64,000 nt of DNA, taken from assembly GCF_008000815.1 (NCBI RefSeq), contig NZ_CP042806.1, positions 434,001 to 498,000 on the forward strand, written 5' to 3'. The notes beneath the pieces were generated by a model. The model was given only the letters and a program-made list of their open reading frames with translations. It searched no databases and had not been told where the DNA came from. The position numbers and the translations under genes were made by a program. This DNA is from Terriglobus albidus. Its GTDB lineage: Bacteria; Acidobacteriota; Terriglobia; Terriglobales; Acidobacteriaceae. How positions within the stretch are numbered: position 1 is the first letter of the stretch; each line of letters begins with the position of its first letter. This document shows, piece after piece, positions 25,089-35,572 of the stretch.

Positions 25089-25808
25089 ATGAAACAATCT
25101 CTTTGGCTGACTGCCAGTTGCATGCTCGCGTTGACCTCGGCGCTGGCTCAATCACCGGTCTTCAAGATCACGCCTCTGCGCCCGGTCGAAGAGCTCCGCA
25201 AAGAGGCATTGGCCGTCCAGCCTCCCCACGAGGAAGGCGCTTTTCTGCAGCCGGCGCTCACCGAGTTGGTAAAGTTCGATCCAACGATCAAGCTCGACAT
25301 CCGCTACGCCACAGCGAACAACTTCCTGGGTACACCGGTTTATACGCAGGCACGCGCCTTTCTAGAGCGCCCAGCGGCAGAGGCCCTGGTACGTGCAAGT
25401 CAGGAGCTGCGGCCACTAGGCTACGGCCTCATCATCCACGATGCCTACCGCCCCTGGTACATCACCCGTATCTTCTGGGACGCCACGCCGGATAACCTGA
25501 AGATCTTTGTCGCCGATCCCAAAGCCGGCTCAAAACATAACCGGGGCTGCGCCGTCGATCTCTCGCTCTACGACCTCAAAACCGGGACAGAGGTCGTCAT
25601 GCCCAGCGGCTACGACGAGATGACCGAACGCGCCTATGCCAACTACAACGGCGGAACCGAGGAAGAGCGTAGCCGGCGGAGTATTCTGCGCCATGCGATG
25701 GAGAAGCAGGGATTTCAGATCAATCCAACGGAATGGTGGCACTTCGACTATAAGGACTGGAAGCAATATCCGATCTTGAATAGCCCCTTCGAAACCCTGA
25801 GCAATTAG
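25089..25808 (+). CDS. D-alanyl-D-alanine dipeptidase (VanX/DdpX-like, M15D)
   Basis: The 239-residue precursor has a signal peptide (KQSLWLTASCMLALTSALAQ). The zinc-site motifs of the VanX group are visible: SKHNRGCAVDLSL (SxHxxGxAxD) and EWWHFDY (ExxH), with DAYRPW before them. The enzyme hydrolyses D-Ala-D-Ala; exported members are thought to recycle cell-wall dipeptide rather than give vancomycin resistance. The ATG at 25089 is preferred over one at 25053 because it gives a clean signal peptide. Confidence 0.9.
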   Translation: MKQSLWLTASCMLALTSALAQSPVFKITPLRPVEELRKEALAVQPPHEEGAFLQPALTELVKFDPTIKLDIRYATANNFLGTPVYTQARAFLERPAAEALVRASQELRPLGYGLIIHDAYRPWYITRIFWDATPDNLKIFVADPKAGSKHNRGCAVDLSLYDLKTGTEVVMPSGYDEMTERAYANYNGGTEEERSRRSILRHAMEKQGFQINPTEWWHFDYKDWKQYPILNSPFETLSN

Positions 25809-25848
25809 CGTTCTGCCTCTAAGGTTCGTGCCACAGATGATGAAGTGC

Positions 25849-25908
25849 ATTTGCCATCCGAAACGTTGAAAAAGCAGGTCCTTCACTACGTTCAGGATGA
25901 CAACATTA
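25849..25908 (+). repeat. Intergenic repeat, family D
   Basis: Second copy of the element at 10729-10789, joined at its right end to a GCTGAAGGCCCGCTCTATAG word also seen near 10640. Confidence 0.8.
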
Positions 25909-25993
25909 GCGCTGAAGGCCCGCTCTATAGATTTCAGTCAAAGTCGAACATGTCACCACACCCTACGAATATCGCAATACCTTAAGTCGCCCT

Positions 25994-28618
25994 TTACTCC
26001 GCTCGCAACGCCTCGACGGGACTCACGCGTGTAGCACTCCATCCCGGCGCCAGGGCTGCTGTAAGCGCTGTCAGCAGGAGCAGCATGGACACTACGACCA
26101 GGCTCACAAGGTCTGTTGGTCGCACGCCGACGAGCATGCTCTCCACCAGCCGTGCCGACACTGCACTCAGCACACCGCCCAGCAGAATTCCGATACATGC
26201 CATGCGTGATGCGTGCTTCAACACCGACCATAAGATCGTTCGGCGTTCTGCACCGAATGCCATCCTCACGCCAAACTCGAACCTCCGTTGCGCGACAGAG
26301 TATGCCACAGTGCCATAGACACCCAACATCGCCAGAAGCAGTCCCACTCCCGCAAAGGTGCTGAGCAGCACTGCCCGAAAGGTCTCCGTCGCCATCGATT
26401 TATCCAGCATGGAGTCCATCGTCGTGTAACGCCGCGCAATCAGCGGATTCGCCTGCGCGATCTTTGCATCTACGGCATTCATCAGCGACAGCGGCTTCAC
26501 ACCGGTCCGCAGCACGATATGGATCTGGTTGGCATAGAACGGATGTTGTGTCAGCGGCATATAGAGTGCCGGTCCTGGCAGCTCTGCCGGAGACTCCTGT
26601 CTGACGTCTCCCACGACTCCAACCACAGTCATCCACTTGTCGGAATCCAGTCCGCAGCGGATCTGTTTACCGATTGGGTCCGCATCTCCGAAGCTCTGCT
26701 TTGCTACTGCTTCGCTGATCACCGCAACCATCCCGTTATCGTGCGTATCCTCCTGGCTGAACTCCCGCCCTCGCTTCAGAGGAACTCCCATCGCCCCAAA
26801 GTATCCCGGGCTCACCACACTAAAATTGGCCCACGGTTGATGATCCTTATCGATCGGCAATCCTCCACTCGATTCGTAGTACCCGTTCGACCCGTAGTTC
26901 CCCGTGGGCAGACCCATCACGCCTGCCGCGCGCTGCACTCCCGGCAACTGACGCAGCTCTCCAAAGAGGCGTTCAAACATGGCCGCAGCTTGTAGATGAT
27001 CCTGCTCGTTTTTTGCCGGAGCATCCGCGTCTACAACCAGCATTTGCCGCGTCTCGTATCCCATATCACGCACATTCAGGGTCATCACGGTCCGCAGCAG
27101 CAGGCTTGCTCCTACTGCCAGCACGAATGTGGCTGCTACCTCTGCCACGACCAGACCATCCCGCAGCCGGCCTGAACCCTTGCGCGTGATGCCTCGTGAA
27201 GAGTCGCACTTTAGCGCCTCGGCAGGGTCCACCTTGGCTGCACGCAACGCAGGCAACATGGCGGACGCCAGCGCTGTCCCCGCCGACAGCACCAGCGCAA
27301 ATCCCAGCACCCACCCATTCGGTGCAATCTCCGCTGCGCGCGGCAGATCCTTTGGAGCGAGTGCGACAAGCACCTTCAGCGCTGGAAACGCCAATGCCAC
27401 ACCCGTCAGTCCACCCATCAGCGCCACCAGGAGACTTTCCAGGAAGACCGGCCGCATCACACGCCATCGCGAAGATCCGAGGGCGCGGCGTATGGCCAGC
27501 TCCCTCTGCCGTTCCATTCCCCGTACAAGTTCCAGATGCATTACGTTGACGCAGGCAATCAACAGGATCAATCCTGCAGCGCCCCACAGAAAGATCAGTG
27601 TCGTCTTCGCGTCGCCAGTCAACGCCTCCTTCAGCGGAACGACCGTGAGCACCTTACCTTTGTTTTCTTTCGGGTAAGCCGCTTCTAACTGCTTGCTAAG
27701 CGCCTGCAGCTCTGCCTGCACCTGATGCGGACCGCTTCCTTCCTGCAGCAGTGCCACCGCTTTGTAATTGAAGGCTGTCCTGGACTTCGACTCCGGACTC
27801 AGTGAAGTGGCTACCCAAACCTGTGTTCCGTTTGGATAGTCAAAGCCCGCAGGAAGAACTCCCACAATCTCCGCCGGCTCGCCCTCTACGCGTAGGATTT
27901 TTCCCACCGCTGTCTGTACAGTGCCGAAGTTGTCTGTGGCAAAACGTTCACTCACCATTGCAGACCGCTTTGCCTCGCTGTCGCCATACAGCCGTCCTGC
28001 GACTGGCTTCAGGCCGAAGACCCGGCCGAAGTTCGCGTCAGCCGTCGTCACCGTCGCAAACGCTGCATGGTCCGCTAACTGCACTCCGAGATTGCCACCG
28101 CCGTACAGGCTCACAACTTTCAAGCTCTTCGCCTGCCCCCTAATGTCTGCTCCGTCCGGCCCCGTGACCCGTGGAATGGCTCTCCCCAACTGACTGCGGT
28201 ACGTCTTCAACAGCGCCAAACGGTCTGCATTGTTATATGGGAGCGGCGCCAGCAGTACCCGCTCCACCACAGTGAAGATCGCCGTGTTTGCCCCGATGCC
28301 AAGCGCCAGTGTCAGCACAGCCGTTGCAGTAAATGCAGGATGCTTCCAAAGTTGACGTATCGCAAACCGCACATCATCGAGCAGGATCTTCACGCCATTC
28401 TCCCATCCGTATTCGTTTGCCCGCTCCCGCGCCGCCGCCATGCCTCCTGCCTCTCGATGCACCGCGCGTCTCGCCTCTTCCGGTGATAGACCGCGCTCTC
28501 TCCACTCCGCTTCGGCATCTTCAAAGAACTGCGAGACTTCATCAGCCACGTCTCGCTCACGACGCCCCCGCTGCAGCAGCGCTCGCACTCCATACGTGAT
28601 CTGTCGCAGCAATGACAT
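25994..28618 (-). CDS. ADOP-type MacB/FtsX-like ABC permease
   Basis: The 874-residue protein has eight predicted membrane helices in two FtsX units. An N-terminal prefix domain (residues 1 to about 90, with RRERDVADEVSQFFEDAEAE and LSPEEARRAVHREAGG) is typical of acidobacterial duplicated orphan permeases. The MacB-type periplasmic domain follows the first helix (TATAVLTLALGIGANTAIF). Each FtsX unit ends in a PVEAL/DPAEAL motif. No ATPase gene is adjacent, again typical of ADOPs. Transported substrate is unknown. A promoter with an overlapping palindrome lies 60-90 bp upstream. Confidence 0.92.
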   Translation of the reverse strand: MSLLRQITYGVRALLQRGRRERDVADEVSQFFEDAEAEWRERGLSPEEARRAVHREAGGMAAARERANEYGWENGVKILLDDVRFAIRQLWKHPAFTATAVLTLALGIGANTAIFTVVERVLLAPLPYNNADRLALLKTYRSQLGRAIPRVTGPDGADIRGQAKSLKVVSLYGGGNLGVQLADHAAFATVTTADANFGRVFGLKPVAGRLYGDSEAKRSAMVSERFATDNFGTVQTAVGKILRVEGEPAEIVGVLPAGFDYPNGTQVWVATSLSPESKSRTAFNYKAVALLQEGSGPHQVQAELQALSKQLEAAYPKENKGKVLTVVPLKEALTGDAKTTLIFLWGAAGLILLIACVNVMHLELVRGMERQRELAIRRALGSSRWRVMRPVFLESLLVALMGGLTGVALAFPALKVLVALAPKDLPRAAEIAPNGWVLGFALVLSAGTALASAMLPALRAAKVDPAEALKCDSSRGITRKGSGRLRDGLVVAEVAATFVLAVGASLLLRTVMTLNVRDMGYETRQMLVVDADAPAKNEQDHLQAAAMFERLFGELRQLPGVQRAAGVMGLPTGNYGSNGYYESSGGLPIDKDHQPWANFSVVSPGYFGAMGVPLKRGREFSQEDTHDNGMVAVISEAVAKQSFGDADPIGKQIRCGLDSDKWMTVVGVVGDVRQESPAELPGPALYMPLTQHPFYANQIHIVLRTGVKPLSLMNAVDAKIAQANPLIARRYTTMDSMLDKSMATETFRAVLLSTFAGVGLLLAMLGVYGTVAYSVAQRRFEFGVRMAFGAERRTILWSVLKHASRMACIGILLGGVLSAVSARLVESMLVGVRPTDLVSLVVVSMLLLLTALTAALAPGWSATRVSPVEALRAE

Positions 28619-28676
28619 GGCTTAAGCCTCCATCTCTACTAACCGCGCGAGATCGCGCTGGCTCTTGGTTTCTCGG

Positions 28677-28711
28677 ACTCTAGCCTCTCACGTCTTGATT
28701 GTCAAGATGTG
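28677..28711 (-). promoter_or_regulatory. ADOP gene promoter with operator-like palindrome
   Basis: On the minus strand, TTGACA (28700-28705) and TAGAGT (28677-28682) are spaced by 17 bp. The -35 lies inside the inverted repeat TCTTGA/TCAAGA (28693-28707), which extends to CAC/GTG on both sides. A repressor of PadR or MarR type could bind; none is encoded next door. Confidence 0.72.
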
Positions 28712-28755
28712 ATCGTCATCTGTTGTAAAGACCTGTGACCCGAGCTTCCCCAAAG

Positions 28756-28782
28756 AAAAATGCGACGGCCTTCGCCGTCGCA
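28756..28782 (-). terminator. Rho-independent terminator of the UDP-sugar operon
   Basis: TGCGACGGC (28761-28769) pairs with GCCGTCGCA (28774-28782) around a four-base loop; on the minus strand it is followed by TTTTTCTTT. It lies 25 bp past the stop of the dehydrogenase gene. Confidence 0.9.
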
Positions 28783-28807
28783 TCTCCTATTTCAACCTGC
28801 TGCAGTC

Positions 28808-30211
28808 TTAGCAGTGATAGATCTTCGGGGAACGGATGCCACGCGTTGCATTGCGTGTATCCACCACCAGCCTGGACTCGGCAACGATCTTCTCGAAGTC
28901 GTAGGCAGAGTGGTCCGTAACGATCACCACGCAATCGTACTGGTCGAGGTTCTCCAAAGGAGCGCTCTCGGTGTTCAGCCAGTACTTACGCCCAGAGCCC
29001 ACGCGCGGGAAGTAGGGATCGTTGTACCGTACCTCAGCGCCCTTCTTCTCCAACATCTCGTAGATGGGCAGCGAAGGCGATTCGCGCAGGTCGTCGATGT
29101 CTTTCTTGTACGCCAGGCCGAGCATCAGCACCTTTGCGCCCTTGATGGACTTGCCCTGATCGTTCAGCGCATTCACCACGCTGCGGATCACATGCTCCGG
29201 CATGCTGCGATTCACCTCGCCGGCAAGCTCGATAAAGCGTGTGGAGAAGTGATACTCCTTCGCCTTCCACGAGAGGTAGAAGGGATCGACAGGGATGCAA
29301 TGCCCGCCGATACCTGGCCCAGGATAGAAGGCCTGGAAGCCAAAGGGCTTGGTCGCTGCTGCATCAATCACCTCCCAGATGTCGATGCCCATGCGCATGC
29401 AAAGCTGCTTAAGCTCGTTCACCATGGCGATGTTCACGCAACGATAGATGTTTTCGAGCAGCTTGGTCATCTCGGCCGTTGCCGGTGTAGAAACGCGTAC
29501 CGTGCGGCGGAAGATGCTGGCATAGAGAACCTCGGCGGCCTCAGACGCACGTCGATCAATACCGCCGATCACTTTGGGGATATCGTGCCGCTCCACATCA
29601 GTATTGCCCGGATCCTCGCGCTCGGGCGAGAAGGCAACCATCACACCATCCAACTCCTGTGGCATCTCCGCCTCTTGCGAGTGCCGATCACGCAGTACCT
29701 GCACATCGGTCTCTTCGCCGATGCGGTCGATGGTGGCAGCAATGATCTCTTCCGTCGTTCCCGGATAAGTTGTGCTCTCCAGCACCACCAGCTGACCGGC
29801 GTGAAGATGAGGCGCCAGCGCCTCAATGGTGTTCACGACGTAGCTCATATCCGGAGCGCTGTGGTCGTCAATCGGCGTCGGAACGCAGATCAGAATTGCG
29901 TCGAGGTAACGCGCCTCAGAGAAATCCGCCGTCGCGACAAAGCCGTTCTTCTGCGCTGCCTGAATGCTCTCCGCTTCAATGCGGTGAATGTACGATTTTC
30001 CCTTGTTGAGAAAGTCGACCTTCAGCGAATCGACGTCAAACCCGGTAACCGCAAAACGCTCCTCACTGAACAGCAGCGCCAGCGGCAGACCAACATAACC
30101 AAGACCTACAATTCCGACCTTCGCTTCGCGATTGGCAATACGGTCTTTCCATGCATCAAGTGTCGCAGCTTCGGGTGCGACCGCCTTACGGATGATGTGA
30201 AGTGGAGTCAC
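28808..30211 (-). CDS. UDP-N-acetylhexosamine 6-dehydrogenase (WbpA-like)
   Basis: It oxidises the C6 alcohol of a UDP-sugar to a carboxylate with two NAD+. The 467-residue protein has the NAD motif VGIVGLGYVGLPLA near residue 32, the catalytic Cys in PGPGIGGHCIPVDPFYL, and the three-domain layout of the UDP-Glc/UDP-GlcNAc dehydrogenase group. TTYPGTTEE and FSPEREDPGN fit the WbpA/TviB branch. It is 15 bp downstream of a UDP-sugar 4-epimerase, so the pair could make UDP-GalNAc uronic acid for a surface polymer. Its transcript ends in a clear terminator. Confidence 0.9.
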   Translation of the reverse strand: MTPLHIIRKAVAPEAATLDAWKDRIANREAKVGIVGLGYVGLPLALLFSEERFAVTGFDVDSLKVDFLNKGKSYIHRIEAESIQAAQKNGFVATADFSEARYLDAILICVPTPIDDHSAPDMSYVVNTIEALAPHLHAGQLVVLESTTYPGTTEEIIAATIDRIGEETDVQVLRDRHSQEAEMPQELDGVMVAFSPEREDPGNTDVERHDIPKVIGGIDRRASEAAEVLYASIFRRTVRVSTPATAEMTKLLENIYRCVNIAMVNELKQLCMRMGIDIWEVIDAAATKPFGFQAFYPGPGIGGHCIPVDPFYLSWKAKEYHFSTRFIELAGEVNRSMPEHVIRSVVNALNDQGKSIKGAKVLMLGLAYKKDIDDLRESPSLPIYEMLEKKGAEVRYNDPYFPRVGSGRKYWLNTESAPLENLDQYDCVVIVTDHSAYDFEKIVAESRLVVDTRNATRGIRSPKIYHC

Positions 30212-30226
30212 GTACCAGATCTCCCT

Positions 30227-31201
30227 CTAACTTCTTACGAGTTCTTCTGTATTTGAGGAGTATGCACTGCTCAAATACCAGGCAACGGTGCGTCGCAGTC
30301 CCTCTTCAAACCCCACGATCGGGGCATAGCCAAAAGCTTCATGGGCAGCGGTGACATCTGCTTGTGAGTCGCGGACATCTCCTGTGCGCACGAGCCCGTA
30401 CTGAGGGGGCTCAGCATAGTTCAATAGATGCGCGATCACAGCATAAGTCTCATTCAGAGTGTGCCGTTCTCCGCACGCCACGTTGAAAACCCGGCCCGCT
30501 ACCTTCTCCGCCGGCGCAGACATCGCCAGCAGATTGGCATGGACGGCGTTATCAATGTAGGTAAAATCACGGCCCTGCTCGCCATCACCAAAGATCACCG
30601 GCCGTTCGCCCTGCATCATCTGCAGCGTAAACTTCGCCATCACGCCGGAGTACGGCGAGTCCGGCACCTGACGCGGACCGAAGATATTGAAGTAACGCAG
30701 GCACACCGTCTCCAGGCCATAAACCTGCCAGTAGCTCTGCATGTAGAGCTCACCTGCAAGCTTCTGCACCGGGTACGGTGCAATCGGCTGCGGCTTCATC
30801 GTCTCGACCCGGGGGAATCCGGGTTGGTTGCCGTACGCGGATGACGAAGCGGCATAGACCACGCGCTTCACGTTGTTCGCACGTGCGCCTTCCAGCAGGT
30901 TGAAGGTACCGTTGATATTGGTTTCGTGGCTTGGCCGCGGCTTCTTGACCGATCGCGGTACCGAGGGCAAGGCTCCCTCGTGAAAGATGTAGTCCACGCC
31001 TTCGCACGCCTTCATCACGGCATCCGCGTCACAAAGGTCGGCTTCGACGAAGTCGAGCCCACCCATCACCGCCGCGAGATTCTCGCGCCGTCCTGTAGCA
31101 AAATTGTCGAGCGCCCGGACCTGCTCTCCACGGGCAACTAACGCTTCCGTCAGATGCGATCCGATAAAGCCGGCTGCTCCTGTAACCAGATACTTCGCCA
31201 T
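30227..31201 (-). CDS. UDP-N-acetylglucosamine 4-epimerase-like SDR (WbpP/TviC-like)
   Basis: The 324-residue extended SDR has the NAD motif TGAAGFIGSHL at the N-terminus, the active-site Ser-Ser-Ala-Tyr stretch (AASSSAYGNQ), and the catalytic YPVQK. RYFNIFGPRQ and GDGEQGRDFTYIDN are family signatures. The ATG at 31201 directly precedes the nucleotide-binding strand; an in-frame ATG at 31318 would lie in a repeat element. With the dehydrogenase 15 bp downstream it forms a two-gene operon for a nucleotide-sugar acid. Substrate stereochemistry is inferred. Confidence 0.9.
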   Translation of the reverse strand: MAKYLVTGAAGFIGSHLTEALVARGEQVRALDNFATGRRENLAAVMGGLDFVEADLCDADAVMKACEGVDYIFHEGALPSVPRSVKKPRPSHETNINGTFNLLEGARANNVKRVVYAASSSAYGNQPGFPRVETMKPQPIAPYPVQKLAGELYMQSYWQVYGLETVCLRYFNIFGPRQVPDSPYSGVMAKFTLQMMQGERPVIFGDGEQGRDFTYIDNAVHANLLAMSAPAEKVAGRVFNVACGERHTLNETYAVIAHLLNYAEPPQYGLVRTGDVRDSQADVTAAHEAFGYAPIVGFEEGLRRTVAWYLSSAYSSNTEELVRS

Positions 31202-31260
31202 AATGACTAATAAACCCTTAGACGCAATTATTGCCGCTTGGACTCGGTAATGAGTAGCAT

Positions 31261-31379
31261 CTGGAGCATTTTCCCTGTTGCTGGGTGTCCCGGAAGGGGC
31301 GTGCAGCGGCGTTGTCATTGCGGAAAACGCCCATAGATACGGAATCCCTACATTACACCTACAGGGAAAAATGCTCTAG
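31261..31379 (+). repeat. MITE-like inverted-repeat element, family A, copy 2
   Basis: The ends are GGAGCATTTTCCCTGT and ACAGGGAAAAATGCTCTAG, and the inner hairpin is conserved with one change. It lies between the photolyase gene and the 4-epimerase gene. Its right end supplies the TAG stop of the photolyase. Confidence 0.88.
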
Positions 31380-32797
31380 GCCGAATTTTCTGCCCCCATC
31401 TGCTGGATATATCGTTTCGAGTCAAACTTCCGGCCGGTGGACTCGCGGGACATATACCGGATTTTCCCAAAGATGGGCCGCTCGTTCCATGCCCGGTCGA
31501 ACTTTCCCAGCATCGCCCAGGCGATACCGGCATATCCATTCGGATCTCGCCCGTCGATGAAGTATTTGTCGTTGAGATGGATCCCCCGCTTCACCGCCAC
31601 CTTTACGCTCGGCGACCATTCCAGAATCTTTTTCGCCCAATACATGCGCATGACATTGTGCATCCATCCGAAATCCAGCATCTGACGCTGTGCCGCATTC
31701 CAAAGGTCGTCGTGGGTCTGACCTGCCTCCAACTGCGCCAGAGAATACAGGTGCGGCCGTTCGTCCGTGGCATGCTCCACAATCGTTTGCTTAGCCCAGT
31801 TCTCCGCTGCGGCGTCTGAATCGTAAACGTCATGCTGAAACCAGCAGTAATTGATCGCCAGCTCCCGCCACACCAGAAGCTCATTGAAGTAGCTGTCGCG
31901 GGCGGACTTTAACCCGGGCTCCTTCTTCACCGCATCCTGCGCGGCAAGCGCGATCGTCAGTGGCCCAATGTGGCCAAAGTGCAGGTATGGCGAAAGCCGT
32001 GAGCTGCCATCCAGCTCCGGATGATTGCGGTCGTGCTCATACCCTGCAAGCATCTTCTGCACGAAGTGCCGTAGCCGTTTCATCGCCGCGTGCGTTCCTC
32101 CAGCCCATTCCTCGACGGGCAACACACTGCGGTCCAGGTCCTTCCAGCCGCGCGTAATATCGAGCTTCAGATCTTCCTTTTGCAGTCCCCGAGGTTGCTT
32201 CCAGACAAACTGCGCCTTCTGGTTCCGATACGGCTTCAGAAAATGCGGCCATAACTTCTGCACACGCGGCCGCAGCGTGTAAGCGCCGTACTGTGCTTTC
32301 TCCAACAACCGGGAGGGCACAACAACATCCGCATCCACCGTCCAGAACGGCACATGCATATGCCGTGCGATGTGCCTGCGCCAGCTCTCCGGCACACGCA
32401 TCGGGTTCTCGTCCCCGATCACGATGGCGGCTTTCACCTCAGCGAAGAAACTCAGGTTATTCTCATGCGGCGGCCGGCGAACAACAAAGCTGACATTGCG
32501 CTCCGCCAGGTCTTGCTCCACATCGCGCAACCCCTGGTTGAGAAAGAAGTAGTGGCGCAGATTCGCATGCGGAAAATTGGTGATCGCAGCAAAGTACACC
32601 ACGACCGGCAAGCCAAGCTCGTTGCCCAGATCGATTGCCGTGTCCAGTGCGTGATTATCGACGCCACGTTCAGCGCGCTGCATCCAGTAGACGACGCATT
32701 TCCCAGCCTTGTCCGGCATCCCGCCGCGGCGAACGGTCACACGCGGGTCTTCCGCAATGGATCTGAGGGAATCAGGTAGGTCCTGCGAATCAGTCAT
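31376..32797 (-). CDS. Class II CPD photolyase
   Basis: It repairs cyclobutane pyrimidine dimers with blue light and FADH. The 473-residue protein has the N-terminal antenna-type Rossmann domain (VVYWMQRAERGVDNHALD) and a C-terminal FAD domain with the class II landmarks LSPYLHFGHIGP, RELAINYCWF, and the C-terminal MLDFGWMHNVMRMYWAKKIL. The ATG at 32797 is chosen over 32827, which lies inside the upstream terminator. The stop codon is inside the family A element. Whether the gene has its own promoter is not clear. Confidence 0.93.
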   Translation of the reverse strand: MTDSQDLPDSLRSIAEDPRVTVRRGGMPDKAGKCVVYWMQRAERGVDNHALDTAIDLGNELGLPVVVYFAAITNFPHANLRHYFFLNQGLRDVEQDLAERNVSFVVRRPPHENNLSFFAEVKAAIVIGDENPMRVPESWRRHIARHMHVPFWTVDADVVVPSRLLEKAQYGAYTLRPRVQKLWPHFLKPYRNQKAQFVWKQPRGLQKEDLKLDITRGWKDLDRSVLPVEEWAGGTHAAMKRLRHFVQKMLAGYEHDRNHPELDGSSRLSPYLHFGHIGPLTIALAAQDAVKKEPGLKSARDSYFNELLVWRELAINYCWFQHDVYDSDAAAENWAKQTIVEHATDERPHLYSLAQLEAGQTHDDLWNAAQRQMLDFGWMHNVMRMYWAKKILEWSPSVKVAVKRGIHLNDKYFIDGRDPNGYAGIAWAMLGKFDRAWNERPIFGKIRYMSRESTGRKFDSKRYIQQMGAENSA

Positions 32798-32805
32798 ACC
32801 AATAA

Positions 32806-32829
32806 GAATGCGGCCCGCAGGCCGCATTC
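32806..32829 (-). terminator. Terminator of the act-cta operon
   Basis: GAATGCGGCC (32806-32815) pairs exactly with GGCCGCATTC (32820-32829) around a CGCA loop. On the minus strand it is followed by TTATTGG, a weak T-run. It lies 24 bp past the last oxidase gene. Confidence 0.75.
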
Positions 32830-32853
32830 GTGTACTGCAATTTCAGTAGCTCT

Positions 32854-33192
32854 TTACCAAAGTCCCCAGGCACGGCTCATGTAGTCACTCAGCGTCATCG
32901 CAATCAGGACGAGGAAGGTGAACACGCCGGCGCCGATGGTCAGCTTCAGCAGCTTGGACTGGTACTTCATGTGCATGAACCACAGGATCACCACCGTCGC
33001 TTTGATGACGGCAATGAGAACGGCCACGATAGGGTTCAGGGCGCCCATCTCCACAAAAGCGGCCGCCACCGTGATCGCGGTGAGCGCCAGCAGCGTACCG
33101 TAGATGACCAGGTAGGTCGAGGGCCCGACGATGTGGTGCTCATGATGCTCGGGATTCGTGATGTTTGCGGGGTCGTGATGAAGATCCGACAT
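32854..33192 (-). CDS. ctaF: Cytochrome c oxidase subunit IV (caa3 type)
   Basis: This 112-residue subunit has a His-rich N-terminus (PEHHEHHIVG) and three membrane helices: YLVIYGTLLALTAITVAAAF, IVAVLIAVIKATVVILWFMHM and ITIGAGVFTF-like LTIGAGVFTFLVLIAM. Length and the WFMHMKYQSK loop match the prokaryotic subunit IV family. It is the last gene of the respiratory operon, directly abutting subunit III. Confidence 0.92.
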   Translation of the reverse strand: MSDLHHDPANITNPEHHEHHIVGPSTYLVIYGTLLALTAITVAAAFVEMGALNPIVAVLIAVIKATVVILWFMHMKYQSKLLKLTIGAGVFTFLVLIAMTLSDYMSRAWGLW

Positions 33193-33906
<714 letters not shown>

Positions 33907-33910
33907 TGTG

Positions 33911-35572
33911 TTATCCAACGGTCGTCACCTCTTGTTTCTGCTTGTGGGCGAGCCACTCAAAGTCATACGCCTCGTAATCGACGTACGGGATCTCCGTAAA
34001 GTTCTCCGTCACCGGCGGCGACTGCAGCTGCCACTCCAGACCGGTGGCCTGCCACGGGTTGGAACCGGCGATCTCACCGTACTTCAGCGACCACGCCAGG
34101 TACAGGATCGGCAGCAGATAACCGACGCCCAGAACCGTAGCGCCTGCCGTCGACAGCACATTCAGCACCTGGTAGTCAGCCGGATACGCATGGTAGCGGC
34201 GCGGCATGCCGAGGTAACCGAGGATGAACTGCGGGAAGAAGGTCAGGATGAAGCCGATAAAGGTCGTCACCGCGGCCAGCTTCGAGAGCGACTCGGGGTA
34301 CATACGGCCCGTCATCTTCGGCCACCAGAAGTGGATACCGGCGAGGAAGGCCATCAGCATGCCGCCCACCATCACGAAGTGGAAGTGCGCCACGATGAAG
34401 TAGGTCTCGGTCAGGTGAATGTCCATACCCAGCGAACCGAGGAAGACGCCCGTCAGACCGCCGATGGTGAACAGACCGATGAAGCCGAAGGCGTACAGCA
34501 TCGGGGTTTCGAAGGTAATCGAGCCCTTATACAGAGTCGCCGACCAGTTGAAGATCTTGATGGCCGAAGGCACGGCAACCAGCATGGTCAGCAGCGAGAA
34601 GACCAGGGCCGAGTAGTTGGAGACACCCATGATGAACATGTGGTGCGCCCATACGAAGAAGCCGAACACCGCGATGGCCACCGAAGAGAAGGCGACGGCC
34701 GTGTAACCGAAGACGCGCTTACGGCTGAAGTTCGCAATCACCTCGGAGATCACACCCATACCCGGCAGAATCATGATGTACACGGCGGGGTGCGAGTAGA
34801 ACCAGAACAGGTGCTGGAAGAGCAGCGGATCGCCGCCCTTGGACGGATCGAAGACGCCCAGGCCAACCGTACGCTCCAGAACCACCAGGACGATCGCGAT
34901 AGCCAGAACCGGCGTGCCCAGCACCATCAGGATGGAGGCAGCATAGTTCGACCACACGAACAGCGGCATACGGAACCAGGTCATGCCCGGCGCGCGCATA
35001 CGGTGGATCGTCACGATGAAGTTCAGACCCGTAAAGATCGAGCTGAAGCCGGCGACGAAGATCGCCAGACCGGTCGTGATCACGTGCGTGTTGAGATAGT
35101 GCGTCGACAGCGGCGTCGTGAAGGTCCAGCCCGTATCCACACCACCCAGAACCAGCGCGGTCAAGGTGAAGGTGCCGCCAACCAGGTACAGGTACCAGCT
35201 CAGCAGGTTGATCTTCGGGAAGGCGAGATCCTTTGCTCCGATCATGATCGGGATCAGGAAGTTGCCGAGTGTTGCCGGAACCGAGGGCACCAGGAACAGG
35301 AAGATCATCACGATGCCGTGCATCGTGAACATCTTGTTGTAGGTGTCGGCAGCCAGCAGGTCACCTGCAGGAGTCAACAGCTCCAGACGCACCAGGCCGG
35401 CAAATGCTCCACCCAGGAAGAAGAAGCCGGTGATCGAGATCAGGTACAGCATGGCGATCCGCTTGTGGTCTCCGGTCAGGAGCCAGCTCAGCAGGCCGTG
35501 CTCAGCGTTCAGGTAATTCCGCTTCGGCAGAGCAGCAGTGCTCTGATCCGGAAGGCTAACGATAGTGCTCAT
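33911..35572 (-). CDS. ctaD: Cytochrome c oxidase subunit I (haem-copper catalytic subunit)
   Basis: The 553-residue subunit carries haem a and the haem a3-CuB centre. Conserved stretches are [13 protein letters not shown] (haem a His), [22 protein letters not shown] (CuB His and the cross-linked Tyr, with the E of the D-channel region two turns on), [10 protein letters not shown] (CuB His pair) and [14 protein letters not shown] (haem a3 and a His). The start overlaps the ctaC stop by 4 nt. It reduces O2 and pumps protons. Confidence 0.97.
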   Translation of the reverse strand: MSTIVSLPDQSTAALPKRNYLNAEHGLLSWLLTGDHKRIAMLYLISITGFFFLGGAFAGLVRLELLTPAGDLLAADTYNKMFTMHGIVMIFLFLVPSVPATLGNFLIPIMIGAKDLAFPKINLLSWYLYLVGGTFTLTALVLGGVDTGWTFTTPLSTHYLNTHVITTGLAIFVAGFSSIFTGLNFIVTIHRMRAPGMTWFRMPLFVWSNYAASILMVLGTPVLAIAIVLVVLERTVGLGVFDPSKGGDPLLFQHLFWFYSHPAVYIMILPGMGVISEVIANFSRKRVFGYTAVAFSSVAIAVFGFFVWAHHMFIMGVSNYSALVFSLLTMLVAVPSAIKIFNWSATLYKGSITFETPMLYAFGFIGLFTIGGLTGVFLGSLGMDIHLTETYFIVAHFHFVMVGGMLMAFLAGIHFWWPKMTGRMYPESLSKLAAVTTFIGFILTFFPQFILGYLGMPRRYHAYPADYQVLNVLSTAGATVLGVGYLLPILYLAWSLKYGEIAGSNPWQATGLEWQLQSPPVTENFTEIPYVDYEAYDFEWLAHKQKQEVTTVG

